This document shows positions 1 to 8,744 of a stretch of DNA of 64,000 nt, piece after piece. The first letter of the stretch is position 1. The number at the start of each line of letters is the position of its first letter. The DNA lies in contig NZ_RRUE01000002.1 of NCBI RefSeq assembly GCF_003892345.1, positions 753,655 to 817,654 of the forward strand, read 5' to 3'. The stretch is from Lautropia dentalis. Lineage in GTDB: Bacteria; Pseudomonadota; Gammaproteobacteria; Burkholderiales; Burkholderiaceae_E. Below the pieces are notes generated by a model. That model saw only the letters and a list, made by a program, of their open reading frames with translations. It made no database searches and was not told the origin of the DNA. Position numbers and translations under genes: made by a program.

Positions 1-616
1 CAGAATCATGCATGCCGGACGGGGTGTCCGTATCGAACCGGTCTGCCTGGGCCTGGCGCCATCCCCTGTCCTGCCGGTATTCACCTTGCTGTTGCCGCTC
101 CAGATCGGCCATGCGCCGGGCAAGATCGGCCGCGGCCGCCTCTGGATGGGAGGCTGCACTGGAGGATGTGTCCGATGTGCCGGCAGATGCGGATGAGGTG
201 GAGCGAAAGCTGCTTCCGGATGCCGAAAAGGAGGGCGATGACCCCGTGGATGCACCGGAGGATTGAGCGCCGGTAGCACGCCTGAGCTGCGCCATGGCGG
301 CACGCAGGTCGGCCATGGCCTGCTCCTCGGCGTGTTCGCGCCCGCTGGTGCCGGTCACGCTGGTTGTGCCCGTATGCGCTTCACGGATGCCTTCCCGGTC
401 GTCTGGCTGGTTGTCACGCCGTGCAGACTGGCTGGCCGGGGTGCTGTGGACCGGGCCGTTCCGTGTGGCACGGGACGGGGCGCCACCCGGTGCCCCGACA
501 GCCTGCCCGGGCAGGGTTTCCGGCAGGCCGCGACGGCGCTGGATGCGCGCGAAGATGTCTTCCGCGGTTTCGCGTGCGGCCGACATGGAAGCAGGGGTCA
601 GGCGGTCTTCATTCAT
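1..616 (-). CDS. Hypothetical protein, C-terminus beyond the window edge
   Basis: An open frame runs from an ATG at 616 to the window edge (about 205 codons) with no stop. The start reads MNEDRLTPASMSAARETAEDIFARI in pieces: a short charged, probably helical N-terminus, followed by a long Ser/Ala/Thr/Gly-rich, low-complexity middle and a Glu/Gln/Arg-rich stretch near the edge. I recognise no domain. It is the third gene behind a DUF883 gene and a DUF1469 gene on the same strand (48 bases after the latter), so it probably belongs to that membrane/envelope operon. The third gene of the E. coli yqjDEK group is much shorter, so homology is not claimed. Codon use is GC-rich like its neighbours. 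Coding status is likely but not certain because composition alone supports it. Confidence 0.6.
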   Translation of the reverse strand, partial: MNEDRLTPASMSAARETAEDIFARIQRRRGLPETLPGQAVGAPGGAPSRATRNGPVHSTPASQSARRDNQPDDREGIREAHTGTTSVTGTSGREHAEEQAMADLRAAMAQLRRATGAQSSGASTGSSPSFSASGSSFRSTSSASAGTSDTSSSAASHPEAAAADLARRMADLERQQQGEYRQDRGWRQAQADRFDTDTPSGMHDS

Positions 617-663
617 GATGCATGATTATCGAAAGATGAAACACGCACGGTGGGGCATGGGCG

Positions 664-1077
664 TCACGACTGACCGGGAGACCGTTCCTGCTGCAGACCG
701 CTTCTGAGGCTCTGCAGGTCGTCGGCCAGCACCTGGCGGCTGAGAGGGAAGGGACTGGGGTGTTGCCGGAGCAGGCGGCGGATGCGCCAAACCAGCACGG
801 CAGAGAGGCTGATCCAGAAGGCGGCGGCGATGCCCAGGGCGGCGAGGCGCCAGGGGGTATCCCAGGCCAGCAGCACGAGGGTGGCCATCAGCCAGACCAG
901 GCAGATGATGATGACGATGACGGCCGCCAGACCAAGGCCGGCCAGCTGGGCCAGCCAGCGGGATTCGTTGCCCAGCTCCAGGGCCAGCAGACGGCTGCGG
1001 TCGTCCAGGCCGGCAACGAGATCGGCGGCTGTGTGCTTCATGCGCCGGATGTGGGGCTCGAGCAGTCTTCCGAACAT
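664..1077 (-). CDS. DUF1469 (YqjE-like, holin superfamily III) membrane protein
   Basis: The 137-residue protein starts MFGRLLEPHIRRM and matches the DUF1469/PF07332 family (YqjE-like; often called phage holin family although not phage-borne here). After an amphipathic N-terminal helix rich in Leu and Arg, two hydrophobic segments lie at about residues 40-66 (LAAVIVIIICLVWLMATLVL) and 72-92. The C-terminus is cytoplasmic and basic. A longer frame reaches 1272, but the upstream part is Pro/His/Arg-rich non-family sequence, so the ATG at 1077 is chosen. It sits between the DUF883 gene and the partial gene at the window edge, the usual partner arrangement for DUF883/DUF1469. Function is unknown; in enterobacteria the homologues are stress-linked inner-membrane proteins. 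Confidence 0.85.
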   Translation of the reverse strand: MFGRLLEPHIRRMKHTAADLVAGLDDRSRLLALELGNESRWLAQLAGLGLAAVIVIIICLVWLMATLVLLAWDTPWRLAALGIAAAFWISLSAVLVWRIRRLLRQHPSPFPLSRQVLADDLQSLRSGLQQERSPGQS

Positions 1078-1113
1078 GGGCAATGGACCGGAGCGGTTGA
1101 AGGGGGCCAGCGT

Positions 1114-1137
1114 GGGGACGGTGAGTCCATGACACGC
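1114..1137 (+). repeat. Short dispersed motif, copy A
   Basis: This intergenic copy reads GGGGACGGTGAGTCC then ATGACACGC. It matches the core ACGAATGAGTCCATGACACG found at 42123, 38727 (minus), 30085 (minus), 8551 (minus) and 15199. It lies just upstream of the DUF1469 gene. No function is apparent; GGAC and GTCC can pair as a small stem here and in the 42123 copy. Confidence 0.5.
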
Positions 1138-1333
1138 TTTGGGGAAAATCAGGACAGGGACCGCACGGAGGCGGTCCGCAGGGCAGCCCGGAACGATCCG
1201 GGGCATGGAAACAGGGGAGGGGCCGTGTGATGCCCTTCGCCCTGTCTGCCTGCCATGCAAATGCCCGGGCAAACAACCGGATGCCCGGGCAGCTCATCGA
1301 CAGGCGTCACCACGTGTGGCGACGCATGCCGGA

Positions 1334-1723
1334 TCAGCGGCGCGACAGCAGGAAGCCGATCACCAGGCCTGCGGCGGCGGCCATGCCGGCCGTCTGCCAC
1401 GGCGAGGTGTGGGCATAGTCGTCCACCCGGGCGGCGCCTTCACGGGCGCGGCGATGCACTTCGTGGGCCGCATCCTGGGCGGCGTCGGAGATGCGGTGAA
1501 CCGAGTCACGCATCTGGTCCAGCGCGGCGCGCACCTCGGGGCGGTCACGCAGCGATTCGCTGTTGAGCAGGTCGGTCAGATCGGCCTTGAGGGCCTCCCA
1601 CTCGTGTTCCAGGCGGTCGCGCGAACGCGAGGCCGTGCGACCGGCACGGCGGCGGGTTTCCTGCATGGCCTTTTCCAGTTCTTCCAGGCGGGCGGCCAGT
1701 TTGTCGGTGATGTTTTCTGCCAT
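1334..1723 (-). CDS. DUF883 family (ElaB/YqjD-like) C-tail-anchored protein
   Basis: The 129-residue protein starts MAENITDKLAARLEELEKAM and has the DUF883 layout: a long charged helical or coiled-coil region (residues 1-105), then a C-terminal hydrophobic anchor (about 108-126, TAGMAAAAGLVIGFLLSRR). E. coli YqjD and ElaB are such tail-anchored proteins and bind ribosomes in stationary phase; whether this one does is not shown. The ATG at 1723 is preceded by AGGAACACGAG, a fair ribosome site, while the longer frame to 1843 adds Pro/Gly-rich sequence unlike the family. It is the first gene of a minus-strand group with the DUF1469 gene and the partial gene at the edge. The 256-base gap to the next gene contains dispersed motif copy A. 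Confidence 0.88.
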   Translation of the reverse strand: MAENITDKLAARLEELEKAMQETRRRAGRTASRSRDRLEHEWEALKADLTDLLNSESLRDRPEVRAALDQMRDSVHRISDAAQDAAHEVHRRAREGAARVDDYAHTSPWQTAGMAAAAGLVIGFLLSRR

Positions 1724-2022
1724 CTCGTGTTCCTCGTTGAGTTGATGTGACAGGGATGGGCATCCGGCCAGTCCGGAAGGGGGCCCATCTGTGAACACGG
1801 TGACACGGAACGGCCCGCGGGGCGTGTGTCTCCGTGACGCCATGCAGCGCAGCCGGGGGTACTGCAGATGAGTCCGGCGTTGCCCGGACCGGCGTCATGC
1901 CGGCCACTTTGCTGAATATGGAGTCATTTGCCGGCTGGCGCAAGGGGCAGCCGGGATTTATTTTGTTCGCGTCTTGTATCGGTGTCGGGAGATCCAGGGT
2001 CCGGCGCCGTAGCCTGCCGGGT
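1724..2022. other. Intergenic region, nothing recognised
   Basis: About 300 bases separate the DUF883 gene from the esterase gene, both on the minus strand. I see no conserved frame, no clear terminator and no RNA gene. It must hold the DUF883 promoter, but no convincing -35/-10 pair was identified. Confidence 0.5.
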
Positions 2023-2694
2023 TCAGGCGGTTGCCAGCACCCGCTTCAGGAAAGCGTCGATGTCGGCCACTTCGTCCGGGCAGACGCTGTGCGGCATCGG
2101 GTACTGGTGCCAGTCCACCCGGTAGCCCAGTGCCTGCAGCTGGTCGCGCGAGGCGATGGCCCGCTGCAGGGGGACGACAGGGTCTTCGGTGCCATGGGCG
2201 AGAAAGATGGGCGTATGCTGGTTGGCCGGGTTGCGCTCGGTCTCTGTGGTGGCAGCCAGCGGCAGATAGCCCGACAGACCGACGAGGCCAGCCAGCCGGT
2301 GCGACTGGCGCAGCCCGGAGAGCAGCGTCATGGCGCAGCCCTGCGAGAAACCCATCAGCACGATGCGGTGGGCCGGAATGCCCCGGGTGATCTCGCGTTC
2401 GATGAGGGTGTCGATGGCCTGCTGCGACCGTCGCAGGCCGGCCTCGTCCTCGCGCTGCGTGAGGTCTCCCTCGCGGATGTCGTACCACGCCCGCATGACG
2501 TAGCCGTTGTTGATGGTGACCGGCATCTCGGGCGCGTTGGGGAAGACGTAGCGCACCCCGACGCCAGGGTCGAGCATCTGGGCCACGGGGACGAAGTCGT
2601 TACCGTCGGCCCCCAGTCCGTGCAGCACGATGACGGCTGCTTCCGGGGTGGGGCTGGTGGCAAATTCAAGTGTTTCGAGGGGGCTGCTGGTCAT
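2023..2694 (-). CDS. Carboxylesterase/phospholipase family alpha/beta hydrolase
   Basis: This 223-residue hydrolase belongs to the PF02230 carboxylesterase (YpfH/EstB, acyl-protein thioesterase-like) family. The oxyanion region LHGLGADGNDF lies at residues 24-34 and the nucleophile elbow GFSQG gives Ser117. The acid is Asp171 (HGTEDPVVP) and the base His202 (PMPHSV). All three are in the expected order and the length is normal. There is no signal peptide, so it should act in the cytoplasm on short-chain acyl esters; the physiological substrate is unknown. It lies 39 bases from the upstream queH gene on the same strand and may be co-transcribed with it, without an obvious functional link. Confidence 0.93.
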   Translation of the reverse strand: MTSSPLETLEFATSPTPEAAVIVLHGLGADGNDFVPVAQMLDPGVGVRYVFPNAPEMPVTINNGYVMRAWYDIREGDLTQREDEAGLRRSQQAIDTLIEREITRGIPAHRIVLMGFSQGCAMTLLSGLRQSHRLAGLVGLSGYLPLAATTETERNPANQHTPIFLAHGTEDPVVPLQRAIASRDQLQALGYRVDWHQYPMPHSVCPDEVADIDAFLKRVLATA

Positions 2695-2733
2695 GGGGTA
2701 CCTCGGGTGACTGTCTGCATCGGCCAGATATCG

Positions 2734-3462
2734 CTACACACGCTCCCGCTGCAGCAGACCGGAGATGGCGGCCTCGTCGCCCTCCCCGGACTCCTGGCCA
2801 GCCTTCGTGACGAAGTCGGGCTTCTCGCCCGGGGGCAAGCCGTAGTACAGCTCGCCGATGCGGATGCGTTCACGCCCCTGTGAGACACGGTGTTTGTTGG
2901 AGTCGCGCAGCGAGTAGACGCAGCCGCAGTATTCCTGCTGGTAGAAGTGCTCGGCCTTGGCGATCTCGATCATGCGGGCCGAGCCGCCGCCCTTGCGCCA
3001 GTTGTAGTCCCAGTATTCCACGTCCGGGTAGCGGGCGGCGGCCCGGTGACCGCAGCCGTTGATCTGGTTCATGTCCTTCCAGCGCGAGATGCCCAGCGAG
3101 CTGGTGAACACCCGAAAACCGTGCTCGTGCGCATACAGTGCCGTGCGCTCGAAGCGCATGTCGAAGCAGACCGTGCAGCGCTCGCCGCGCTCTGGTTCGA
3201 ACTCCAGTCCCTTGCAGCGCTCGAACCAGTTGTCGGAATCGTAGTCGGCGTCGATGAAGGTGATGTTGTGCTTCTGGGCGAAGCGGATGTTCTCTTCCTT
3301 GCGGATCTCGTACTCGCGCACCGGATGGATGTTGGGGTTATAGAAGAAGATGGTGAAGTCGATGCCCGAGTCCACCATCTTCTGCATCGGTTCGCCCGAG
3401 CAGGGGGCGCAGCAGGAGTGCAGCAGCAGCCGGTCGTGGCCGTTGGGCAGCTGCAGGGGCAT
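2734..3462 (-). CDS. queH: Epoxyqueuosine reductase QueH
   Basis: This 242-residue protein is QueH (DUF208), which reduces epoxyqueuosine to queuosine in tRNA, the last step of queuosine synthesis, as an alternative to the cobalamin-dependent QueG. Family cysteines are present: the pair C17-C18 ([12 protein letters not shown]), CTVC at 96-99, and CGC at 179-181, together with the NQINGCG segment near 132-138. These hold an iron-sulfur cluster and a redox disulfide in the family. The chosen ATG at 3462 follows AAGGAAAAGG; a frame reaching 3861 adds Pro/Arg-rich sequence unlike QueH. The queC-queD-queE genes lie 30 kb away in the same window. The C-terminal 20 residues (Glu/Gly-rich) exceed the usual end. 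Confidence 0.95.
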   Translation of the reverse strand: MPLQLPNGHDRLLLHSCCAPCSGEPMQKMVDSGIDFTIFFYNPNIHPVREYEIRKEENIRFAQKHNITFIDADYDSDNWFERCKGLEFEPERGERCTVCFDMRFERTALYAHEHGFRVFTSSLGISRWKDMNQINGCGHRAAARYPDVEYWDYNWRKGGGSARMIEIAKAEHFYQQEYCGCVYSLRDSNKHRVSQGRERIRIGELYYGLPPGEKPDFVTKAGQESGEGDEAAISGLLQRERV

Positions 3463-4002
3463 GTCCTTTTCCTTGCCCTTCCTGCCCCGGCCCCGGGCGG
3501 GGGGCTGGCCCTGGCTGGTCTGGGGCTGCTGGGCAGACACGGTGGTGTGAGAAGTGGATGACGGCACGGCAGAGGCAGATGACGACAGGACGAAGCTGCG
3601 CAGGGTGGGCGGCGCAGGAAGGACGGACCCGTGCACCGGGCGGACGGGCCTGCCGTAAAGGGCAGATACAGGGCAGATACCCGCTACCCCGGCGAGGGAC
3701 CGCCGGCATGATGAAGAGGGCACGGTACCCCATGCCCAACCCTTCATTATATAGAGGTGTTGGGTGGGGGTACAGACAGGCCGGGAACCGGAAACTGTCT
3801 GGATATGCCCGAGGCCAGAATCTGCTGTATACCTGGGGCCAGAATCCGCTGCGCGAAGCACTGACCTGGCCGAACCATACTGGGCAAAAGCGGAGCCATC
3901 GGAACGGGGATTTTTGATAGGTTGGCCGGCGGGGCAGCCGTGGGATTGCGTTTAGACTGACCCGAACGCATTCCGTCTGTCTGTGCATGGTGCCCGAGGA
4001 TT
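3463..4002. other. Intergenic region upstream of queH
   Basis: About 540 bases between divergent queH and the first efflux operon. It holds a possible queH promoter (separate entry) and a small direct repeat in which GGCCAGAATCYGCTG occurs at about 3812 and 3838. No conserved open frame was found on either strand. Confidence 0.45.
3746..3751 (-). promoter_or_regulatory. Possible -10 box for queH
   Basis: On the minus strand the sequence CTATATAATG contains a perfect TATAAT in an otherwise GC-rich region, 284 bases upstream of the queH start. No good -35 was found at 16-18 bases, so this is a weak call. If used it would give queH a leader of about 275 bases. Confidence 0.35.
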
Positions 4003-4152
4003 CTCTGCAAAAGTCTTGCGGCACTTTGGCTTCCCTATTCAGGCGATCCGGTGCGTTGTCATTTTCCGCCTATGGCGCTGCCATTGCCGGCAGGGCGTCT
4101 TCTGACTCATTCCGATCCTGGGTCCAAAGCGCTTGCCGGCTTTTGCGGGGGC
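4003..4152. repeat. Dispersed inverted-end element, copy 1
   Basis: This is the most diverged of three related elements (others at 20125-20268 and 35012-35173). It begins CTGCAAAAGTC then TTGCGGCACTTTGG, contains GGCGATCCGGTGCGTTG and ends GATCCTGGGTCCAAAGCG followed by a GC-rich CTTTTGC end. Left and right ends are imperfect inverted repeats (GCAAAAG...CTTTGG against CCAAAG...CTTTTGC). It ends about 38 bases before the start of the first membrane fusion protein gene, so it may carry or disturb that promoter. There is no coding capacity for a transposase; it looks like a non-autonomous (MITE- or REP-like) element. Confidence 0.75.
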
Positions 4153-4189
4153 TTTCTGGTGGGTTTATCTTCTTTTTCTGCCGTTTGCC

Positions 4190-5341
4190 ATGTCGAGTTC
4201 GCTGCGCGTTTTTCTGGGGATCTGCCTGCTGGTGATGTTGCTGGTGTGTGGGGTGGTCCTGTTCCGTCCCGATCTTTTCCGTATGAAGGCCGGAGGGGAA
4301 GATGGCCAGCCCGCCCAGGTGGCCAAACAGGAAGCAGCCCAGCGTCCCGCCATGGTGGTCACGGCAAAACCGCCGAAAATGGAACTGCTGCCCGTGCGGC
4401 TGGCGGCCGATGGCGAAGTGGTGGCCTGGCAGGAAGCCAGTGTGGCCTCCGAGTCCAATTCGCTGACGCTTTCCGAGGTGCTGGTGAATGTGGGCGACCG
4501 GGTGAAGAAGGGTCAGGTGCTGGCCCGCTTCAACGGCCGTACGGTGGCCGAGGACGTGACACAGGCGAAAGCAGCACTGGCCGAGGCGAAGGCGGGTGCC
4601 ATGGAGGCACGGGCCAATGCCCGCCGGGCACGTCGCCTGCGGGGTACCGACACGATCAGTGAACAGCAGATCGAACAGTATGTGTCGGCGGACCGGACCG
4701 CGCGCGCCAAGGTGCGCTCGGCAGCGGCGGCACTGGCCTCCAAGCGGCAGAACTGGCAGAACGTCGAGTTGCGGGCACCGGACGATGGCGTGATCTCCTC
4801 CCGGGATGCCACGGAGGGTTCCGTGCCGGCAGCCGGTACCGAGCTGTTCAAGCTGATCCGTCAGGGCCGGCTGGAATGGCAGGCCGAGCTGGGCTCCGAG
4901 GAAGTGATGCGTGTACGGCCGGGTAACCGCGTGGAGGTCTATACCGCAGACGGAGAACCGGTGGAGGCGAAGATGCGCGCCCGTGCACCGTCGGAGAACA
5001 CGAAGAAACGTACGACGCTGGTGTATGTGGACGTACCCGCCAGCCAGGGTCTATGGGCCGGCATGTTTGCACATGGATCCTTCGATCTGGGCGAGAGTCC
5101 TGCCCTGACGGTACCGATGGAGGCACTGGTGCCCAGTGACGGCTTCATGTATGTGTACCGGCTCAAGGAAGACGATCATGTGGAGCGGATCCGCGTGACG
5201 GCGGGGCGACAGGAGGGCAACCGCATCGAGATTACGCCGGTTGGGAATGCGAAACTCACGGAGGCTGATCGTGTGGTGGTCGAAGGGGCGGCGTTCCTGA
5301 CCGACGATGATCTGGTCAAAGTGGCGGGGGCGAAAGAATGA
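4190..5341 (+). CDS. RND efflux membrane fusion protein, first copy
   Basis: This 383-residue periplasmic adaptor (HlyD/AcrA-like) links an inner-membrane RND pump to an outer-membrane channel. It starts MSSSLRVFLGICLLVMLLVC, an uncleaved anchor or signal segment (residues 6-25). A biotinyl-lipoyl half-motif (DGEVVAWQEASVASES, about 82-97), a helical hairpin rich in Ala/Lys/Arg, and beta-barrel segments (ELRAPDDGVISSR; QGRLEWQAELG) follow. The ATG at 4190 matches the start of its paralogue at 8745; the frame extends 19 codons further upstream but that part is not shared. Its stop overlaps the pump gene start (ATGA), so the two are translated together. No outer-membrane factor gene is nearby, so a channel encoded elsewhere would be shared. 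Confidence 0.93.
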   Translation: MSSSLRVFLGICLLVMLLVCGVVLFRPDLFRMKAGGEDGQPAQVAKQEAAQRPAMVVTAKPPKMELLPVRLAADGEVVAWQEASVASESNSLTLSEVLVNVGDRVKKGQVLARFNGRTVAEDVTQAKAALAEAKAGAMEARANARRARRLRGTDTISEQQIEQYVSADRTARAKVRSAAAALASKRQNWQNVELRAPDDGVISSRDATEGSVPAAGTELFKLIRQGRLEWQAELGSEEVMRVRPGNRVEVYTADGEPVEAKMRARAPSENTKKRTTLVYVDVPASQGLWAGMFAHGSFDLGESPALTVPMEALVPSDGFMYVYRLKEDDHVERIRVTAGRQEGNRIEITPVGNAKLTEADRVVVEGAAFLTDDDLVKVAGAKE

Positions 5342-8300
5342 ACTTTTCGTCCTGGTCCATTCGCAACCCCATTGCGGTGGTGTTGCTGTTCATGATGCTG
5401 ACGCTGGCGGGGTTTCATGGCTTCAGGTCCATGTACATCCAGCAGCAGCCGGACATGGAATTTCCGATGGTGACGATTGCGGCGTCGCTGCAGGGTGCCA
5501 CTCCGGGTCAGCTCGAAAACGATGTGGCCCGCAAGATCGAGAACTCGCTGACCAGCATTCAGGGGGTGCGTCATACCACCACGACGCTGGGCGATGGCGT
5601 GGTGTCGATGATGGTGCAGTTCGAGCTGGAAAAGCCTGTGCAGGAAGCGCTGGACGAGGTGCGCTCGGCCGTGCAGAGCGTGCGGGCCGACCTGCCATCC
5701 GATCTGCCCGATCCGGTAGTGGGCAAGGTGGATGTCGCCTCGCAGCCGGTGCTGAGCTTTGCGCTGCAGTCCGACCGTCTGGACATGGAGGAATTGTCCT
5801 GGTTCGTTGACAATGAACTGAACCGCAAGCTGCTGGCGCTGAAGGGTGTGGGCAAGGTCACCCGGGTGGGAGGGGTGGACCGTCAGGTGCACGTGGATCT
5901 GGACCCGGTGAAGCTGCGTGCACTCGGGCTGACGACGGGTGACATTTCCACCCAGCTGCGCAACAATCAGATCGAGAGTGCGGGTGGCCATGCGGATATC
6001 TCGGAGAGCAAGCAGCCGCTGCGGATCCTGTCGCGGGTGAAAGCGGCTGCCCAGCTGGAGAAGGTGCAGATCACGACCAGTGACGGGCGGCGCCTGCTGC
6101 TGAAGGATCTGGGCACCGTGAAGGACACGGTCGAGGAGCCCTCCAGTTCGGCCTGGCTCGATGGCAGGAAGGTGGTGGGCTTCGAGGTCAGCCGCGCCCG
6201 TGACCAGGGCGAAGTGGATGTGGGGCGCAAGGTGCGTGGATTCATCCGGCAGCTTCAGCAGGACAGGCCCGAACTGAGGTTCACCGAAACGATGGATCTG
6301 GTATCGCCTGCGCAGGAAGTCTATGACGGCGCCATGGGGATGCTCTATGAAGGGGCGTTCCTGGCCGTGGTGGTGGTGTGGCTGTTCCTGCGCAACTGGC
6401 GGGCGACGCTGGTGTCTGCGGTGGCACTGCCGATGTCGGTGTTGCCGGCCTTTCTGGGCATGTACCTGTTCGGCTTCACGCTCAATGTTGTGTCGCTGCT
6501 GGCACTGATGCTGGTGATCGGTGTGCTGGTGGACGATGCCATCGTGGAGATCGAGAATATCGAGCGGCATCTCCGGGTGGGCAAGACGCCCTATCAGGCG
6601 GCGATGGAAGCGGCCGATGAAATCGGTCTGGCAGTGATCGCCACGACCTTCACGCTGATTGCGGTTTTTCTGCCGACGGCTTTCATGAGTGGCATTGTCG
6701 GGCGCTTTTTCAAGCAGTTCGGCTGGACGGCGGCACTGGCCGTGTTCGCCTCGCTGGTGGTGGCCCGGATGCTGACGCCGATGATGGCGGCCTATCTGCT
6801 CAAGCCACGGACACGGCAGGAAGAGGAGGATCCGGGCTGGCTCCGGTATTACATGCGTGCCGTACGCTGGGTGCTGGCACACCGGCGACAAACCGTGATC
6901 TATGCGGTGGTGTTTTTCGTGCTTTCACTGGCGTTGTCGTCGATGCTGCCGCAGGCTTTCACGCCGAGCAATGACAATGACCAGACCCAGGTACAGCTGA
7001 CACTGGGGCCCGGTGCCACGCTGGCGCAGACTGAGCAGATGGCCGAACGTGCACGGGAGATCCTGGAGAAGAACCCTCATGTGAAGCGGGTTTACACGGC
7101 CATTGGCGCAGGTTCCAGTCTTCAGGATGTGGGCAGCAATGTGAAAACCACCAACAGCGCAACGCTGACCATCAACATGGGGACGCGTACCACCCGCCCC
7201 AGCAAGAAAGTGGTGGAGGCATCCCTGCGTGAAGCCCTGGCGGATCTGCCCGGTGCACGCATCAAGGTGGGCTTTGGTGACAATGGCCAGACTTATGCCT
7301 TTGCCGTGGCCGGTGATGACCAGGCAAGGCTGACGCAGGCAACCAGGTCCATCGAGAAGGAGTTGCGTGGACTGAAGGGAGTGGGCAATGTCACTTCCAG
7401 CGTCAATCTGGTGCGCACCGAAGTGATCGTACGGCCAAAGGCCGGACAGGCTGCCACGTTGGGTGTTACGTCGCAGGCCATCAGCGATGCGCTGCGTCTT
7501 GCCACCCAGGGTGACTACACGCAACTGCTGCCCAAGCTGAATCTGGACCAGAGGCAGATCGACATCGTGGTGCGACTGAACAAGCCAGCACGGCAGAGCC
7601 TGGAGCAGCTCCGGCGCATCGTGGTGCAGGGCAACGACGGCGCCGTGATGCTCGGTCAGGTGGCTGATCTGGAACTGGGTGGCGGGCCTGCCGTCATTTC
7701 CCGCTACGACCGGGAGCGCAATGTCGATTTCACCATCGAACTGGGGGACAAGGGGCTGGGTGATGTGGTACAGCAGGTGTCGAACCTGCCGGCCATCAAG
7801 CAGCTTCCCCAGGGTGTCCACCTGACGGAAACCGGTGATGCCGAGCTCATGGCCGAGATGTTCAGCAATTTCGGTTTGGCCATGCTGACTGGGGTGCTGT
7901 GCATCTGGGTGGTTCTGGTGCTGCTGTTCAGGAGCTTCCTGCACCCGGTGACGATTCTGTCGGCATTGCCTCTGGCCATTGGTGGGTCGTTCGTGTCGCT
8001 GCTGCTGGCCAAATACGATCTGTCGCTGCCCGTGCTGATCGGGCTGGTGACACTGATGGGCATCGTGACCAAGAATTCCATCCTGCTAGTCGAATACGCC
8101 ATCATGGCGCGTCGGGAGCACGGCATGGACCGCTGGCATGCACTGATGGATGCTTGCCATAAGCGCGCCCGGCCGATCATCATGACGACGATGGCCATGG
8201 CGGCCGGCATGCTGCCGATTCTGCTTGGATCGAATAAGATCGACCTCAGCTTCCCCGCACCGATGGCCATGACCGTGCTGGGCGGCCTGATCACCTCCAC

Positions 8301-8436
8301 GGCACTGAGCCTGCTGGTGGTACCGGCCGTGTTCACTTACATCGATGATTTCGGGCAGTGGATGCACCGGCTGTGGCATCGTTTCAGGCCGGGGCATCAC
8401 CATCACGCTGAGCAGCAGCAGGTATCGGAGCAGTGA
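5338..8436 (+). CDS. RND family efflux transporter permease, first copy
   Basis: This 1032-residue inner-membrane pump is of the AcrB/MexB-like hydrophobe-amphiphile (HAE1) RND family and exports toxic compounds using the proton gradient. The usual plan is visible: TM1 near residues 8-28, a periplasmic porter domain, TM2-6 around 335-500, a second porter domain, and TM8-12 from about 850. Proton-relay residues are kept: Asp399-Asp400 in GVLVDDAIVEIENIERHL and Lys912 in GIVTKNSILLVEYA. The C-terminus ends in a His/Gln-rich tail. It overlaps the fusion protein gene by 4 bases. A second operon encoding a close paralogue follows 300 bases downstream, indicating tandem duplication. Substrates cannot be told from sequence. 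Confidence 0.95.
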   Translation: MNFSSWSIRNPIAVVLLFMMLTLAGFHGFRSMYIQQQPDMEFPMVTIAASLQGATPGQLENDVARKIENSLTSIQGVRHTTTTLGDGVVSMMVQFELEKPVQEALDEVRSAVQSVRADLPSDLPDPVVGKVDVASQPVLSFALQSDRLDMEELSWFVDNELNRKLLALKGVGKVTRVGGVDRQVHVDLDPVKLRALGLTTGDISTQLRNNQIESAGGHADISESKQPLRILSRVKAAAQLEKVQITTSDGRRLLLKDLGTVKDTVEEPSSSAWLDGRKVVGFEVSRARDQGEVDVGRKVRGFIRQLQQDRPELRFTETMDLVSPAQEVYDGAMGMLYEGAFLAVVVVWLFLRNWRATLVSAVALPMSVLPAFLGMYLFGFTLNVVSLLALMLVIGVLVDDAIVEIENIERHLRVGKTPYQAAMEAADEIGLAVIATTFTLIAVFLPTAFMSGIVGRFFKQFGWTAALAVFASLVVARMLTPMMAAYLLKPRTRQEEEDPGWLRYYMRAVRWVLAHRRQTVIYAVVFFVLSLALSSMLPQAFTPSNDNDQTQVQLTLGPGATLAQTEQMAERAREILEKNPHVKRVYTAIGAGSSLQDVGSNVKTTNSATLTINMGTRTTRPSKKVVEASLREALADLPGARIKVGFGDNGQTYAFAVAGDDQARLTQATRSIEKELRGLKGVGNVTSSVNLVRTEVIVRPKAGQAATLGVTSQAISDALRLATQGDYTQLLPKLNLDQRQIDIVVRLNKPARQSLEQLRRIVVQGNDGAVMLGQVADLELGGGPAVISRYDRERNVDFTIELGDKGLGDVVQQVSNLPAIKQLPQGVHLTETGDAELMAEMFSNFGLAMLTGVLCIWVVLVLLFRSFLHPVTILSALPLAIGGSFVSLLLAKYDLSLPVLIGLVTLMGIVTKNSILLVEYAIMARREHGMDRWHALMDACHKRARPIIMTTMAMAAGMLPILLGSNKIDLSFPAPMAMTVLGGLITSTALSLLVVPAVFTYIDDFGQWMHRLWHRFRPGHHHHAEQQQVSEQ

Positions 8437-8744
8437 TGGGAGGCTGGCAAAAGGCGTTGTGAGGGCCAGGAAGCTCCGCAAGGAAAATGACCAGAACCCA
8501 TGACTGGTTGCGTGTGCGCAACATCACCACCGCTAAAGGCAGGTGCCGTAGTGCGTGTCACGGATCGCCTTTGTCCCGGGCAGGCAGGGACCATTCTGCA
8601 ACGGCGGGTCGGGTGACGCCGTTTCGGGGCAGGTGTTTCCCATGATGTGACAACAGGACCGCATTCCGGCGAGATCGAAAAGGGCGCAGCGACGGGTACG
8701 GGGTAGACTTGAACGTTTGTGTCTTGTCTGCCCTGTCGCCTGCC
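8437..8744. other. Intergenic region between the two efflux operons
   Basis: About 308 bases without a gene. It holds one copy of the short dispersed motif (8551-8580) and must hold the second operon's promoter, though I could not place it. The dispersed inverted-end element that precedes the first operon is absent here, so the duplicated unit did not include it or it was inserted later. Confidence 0.5.
8551..8580 (-). repeat. Short dispersed motif, copy E
   Basis: Read on the minus strand: CCGGGACAAAGGCGATCC followed by GTGACACGCAC. It keeps the GGGAC...TCC(A/G)TGACACG pattern of the short dispersed motif with a different spacer. It lies between the two efflux operons. Confidence 0.45.

Noticed and set aside
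3463-3861. N-terminal extension of QueH to 3861
   Set aside because: Extra 133 residues are Pro/Ser/Arg-rich and unlike QueH; a good ribosome site precedes ATG 3462. Low-complexity extensions are common in this genome, so it is not fully excluded.
5176-6891. Long open frame on the minus strand opposite the first RND pump (and similar ones at 6925-7944 and 10220-11923)
   Set aside because: His/Gln/Arg-rich text typical of the antisense of GC-rich coding DNA; the plus-strand pump is clearly the real gene.
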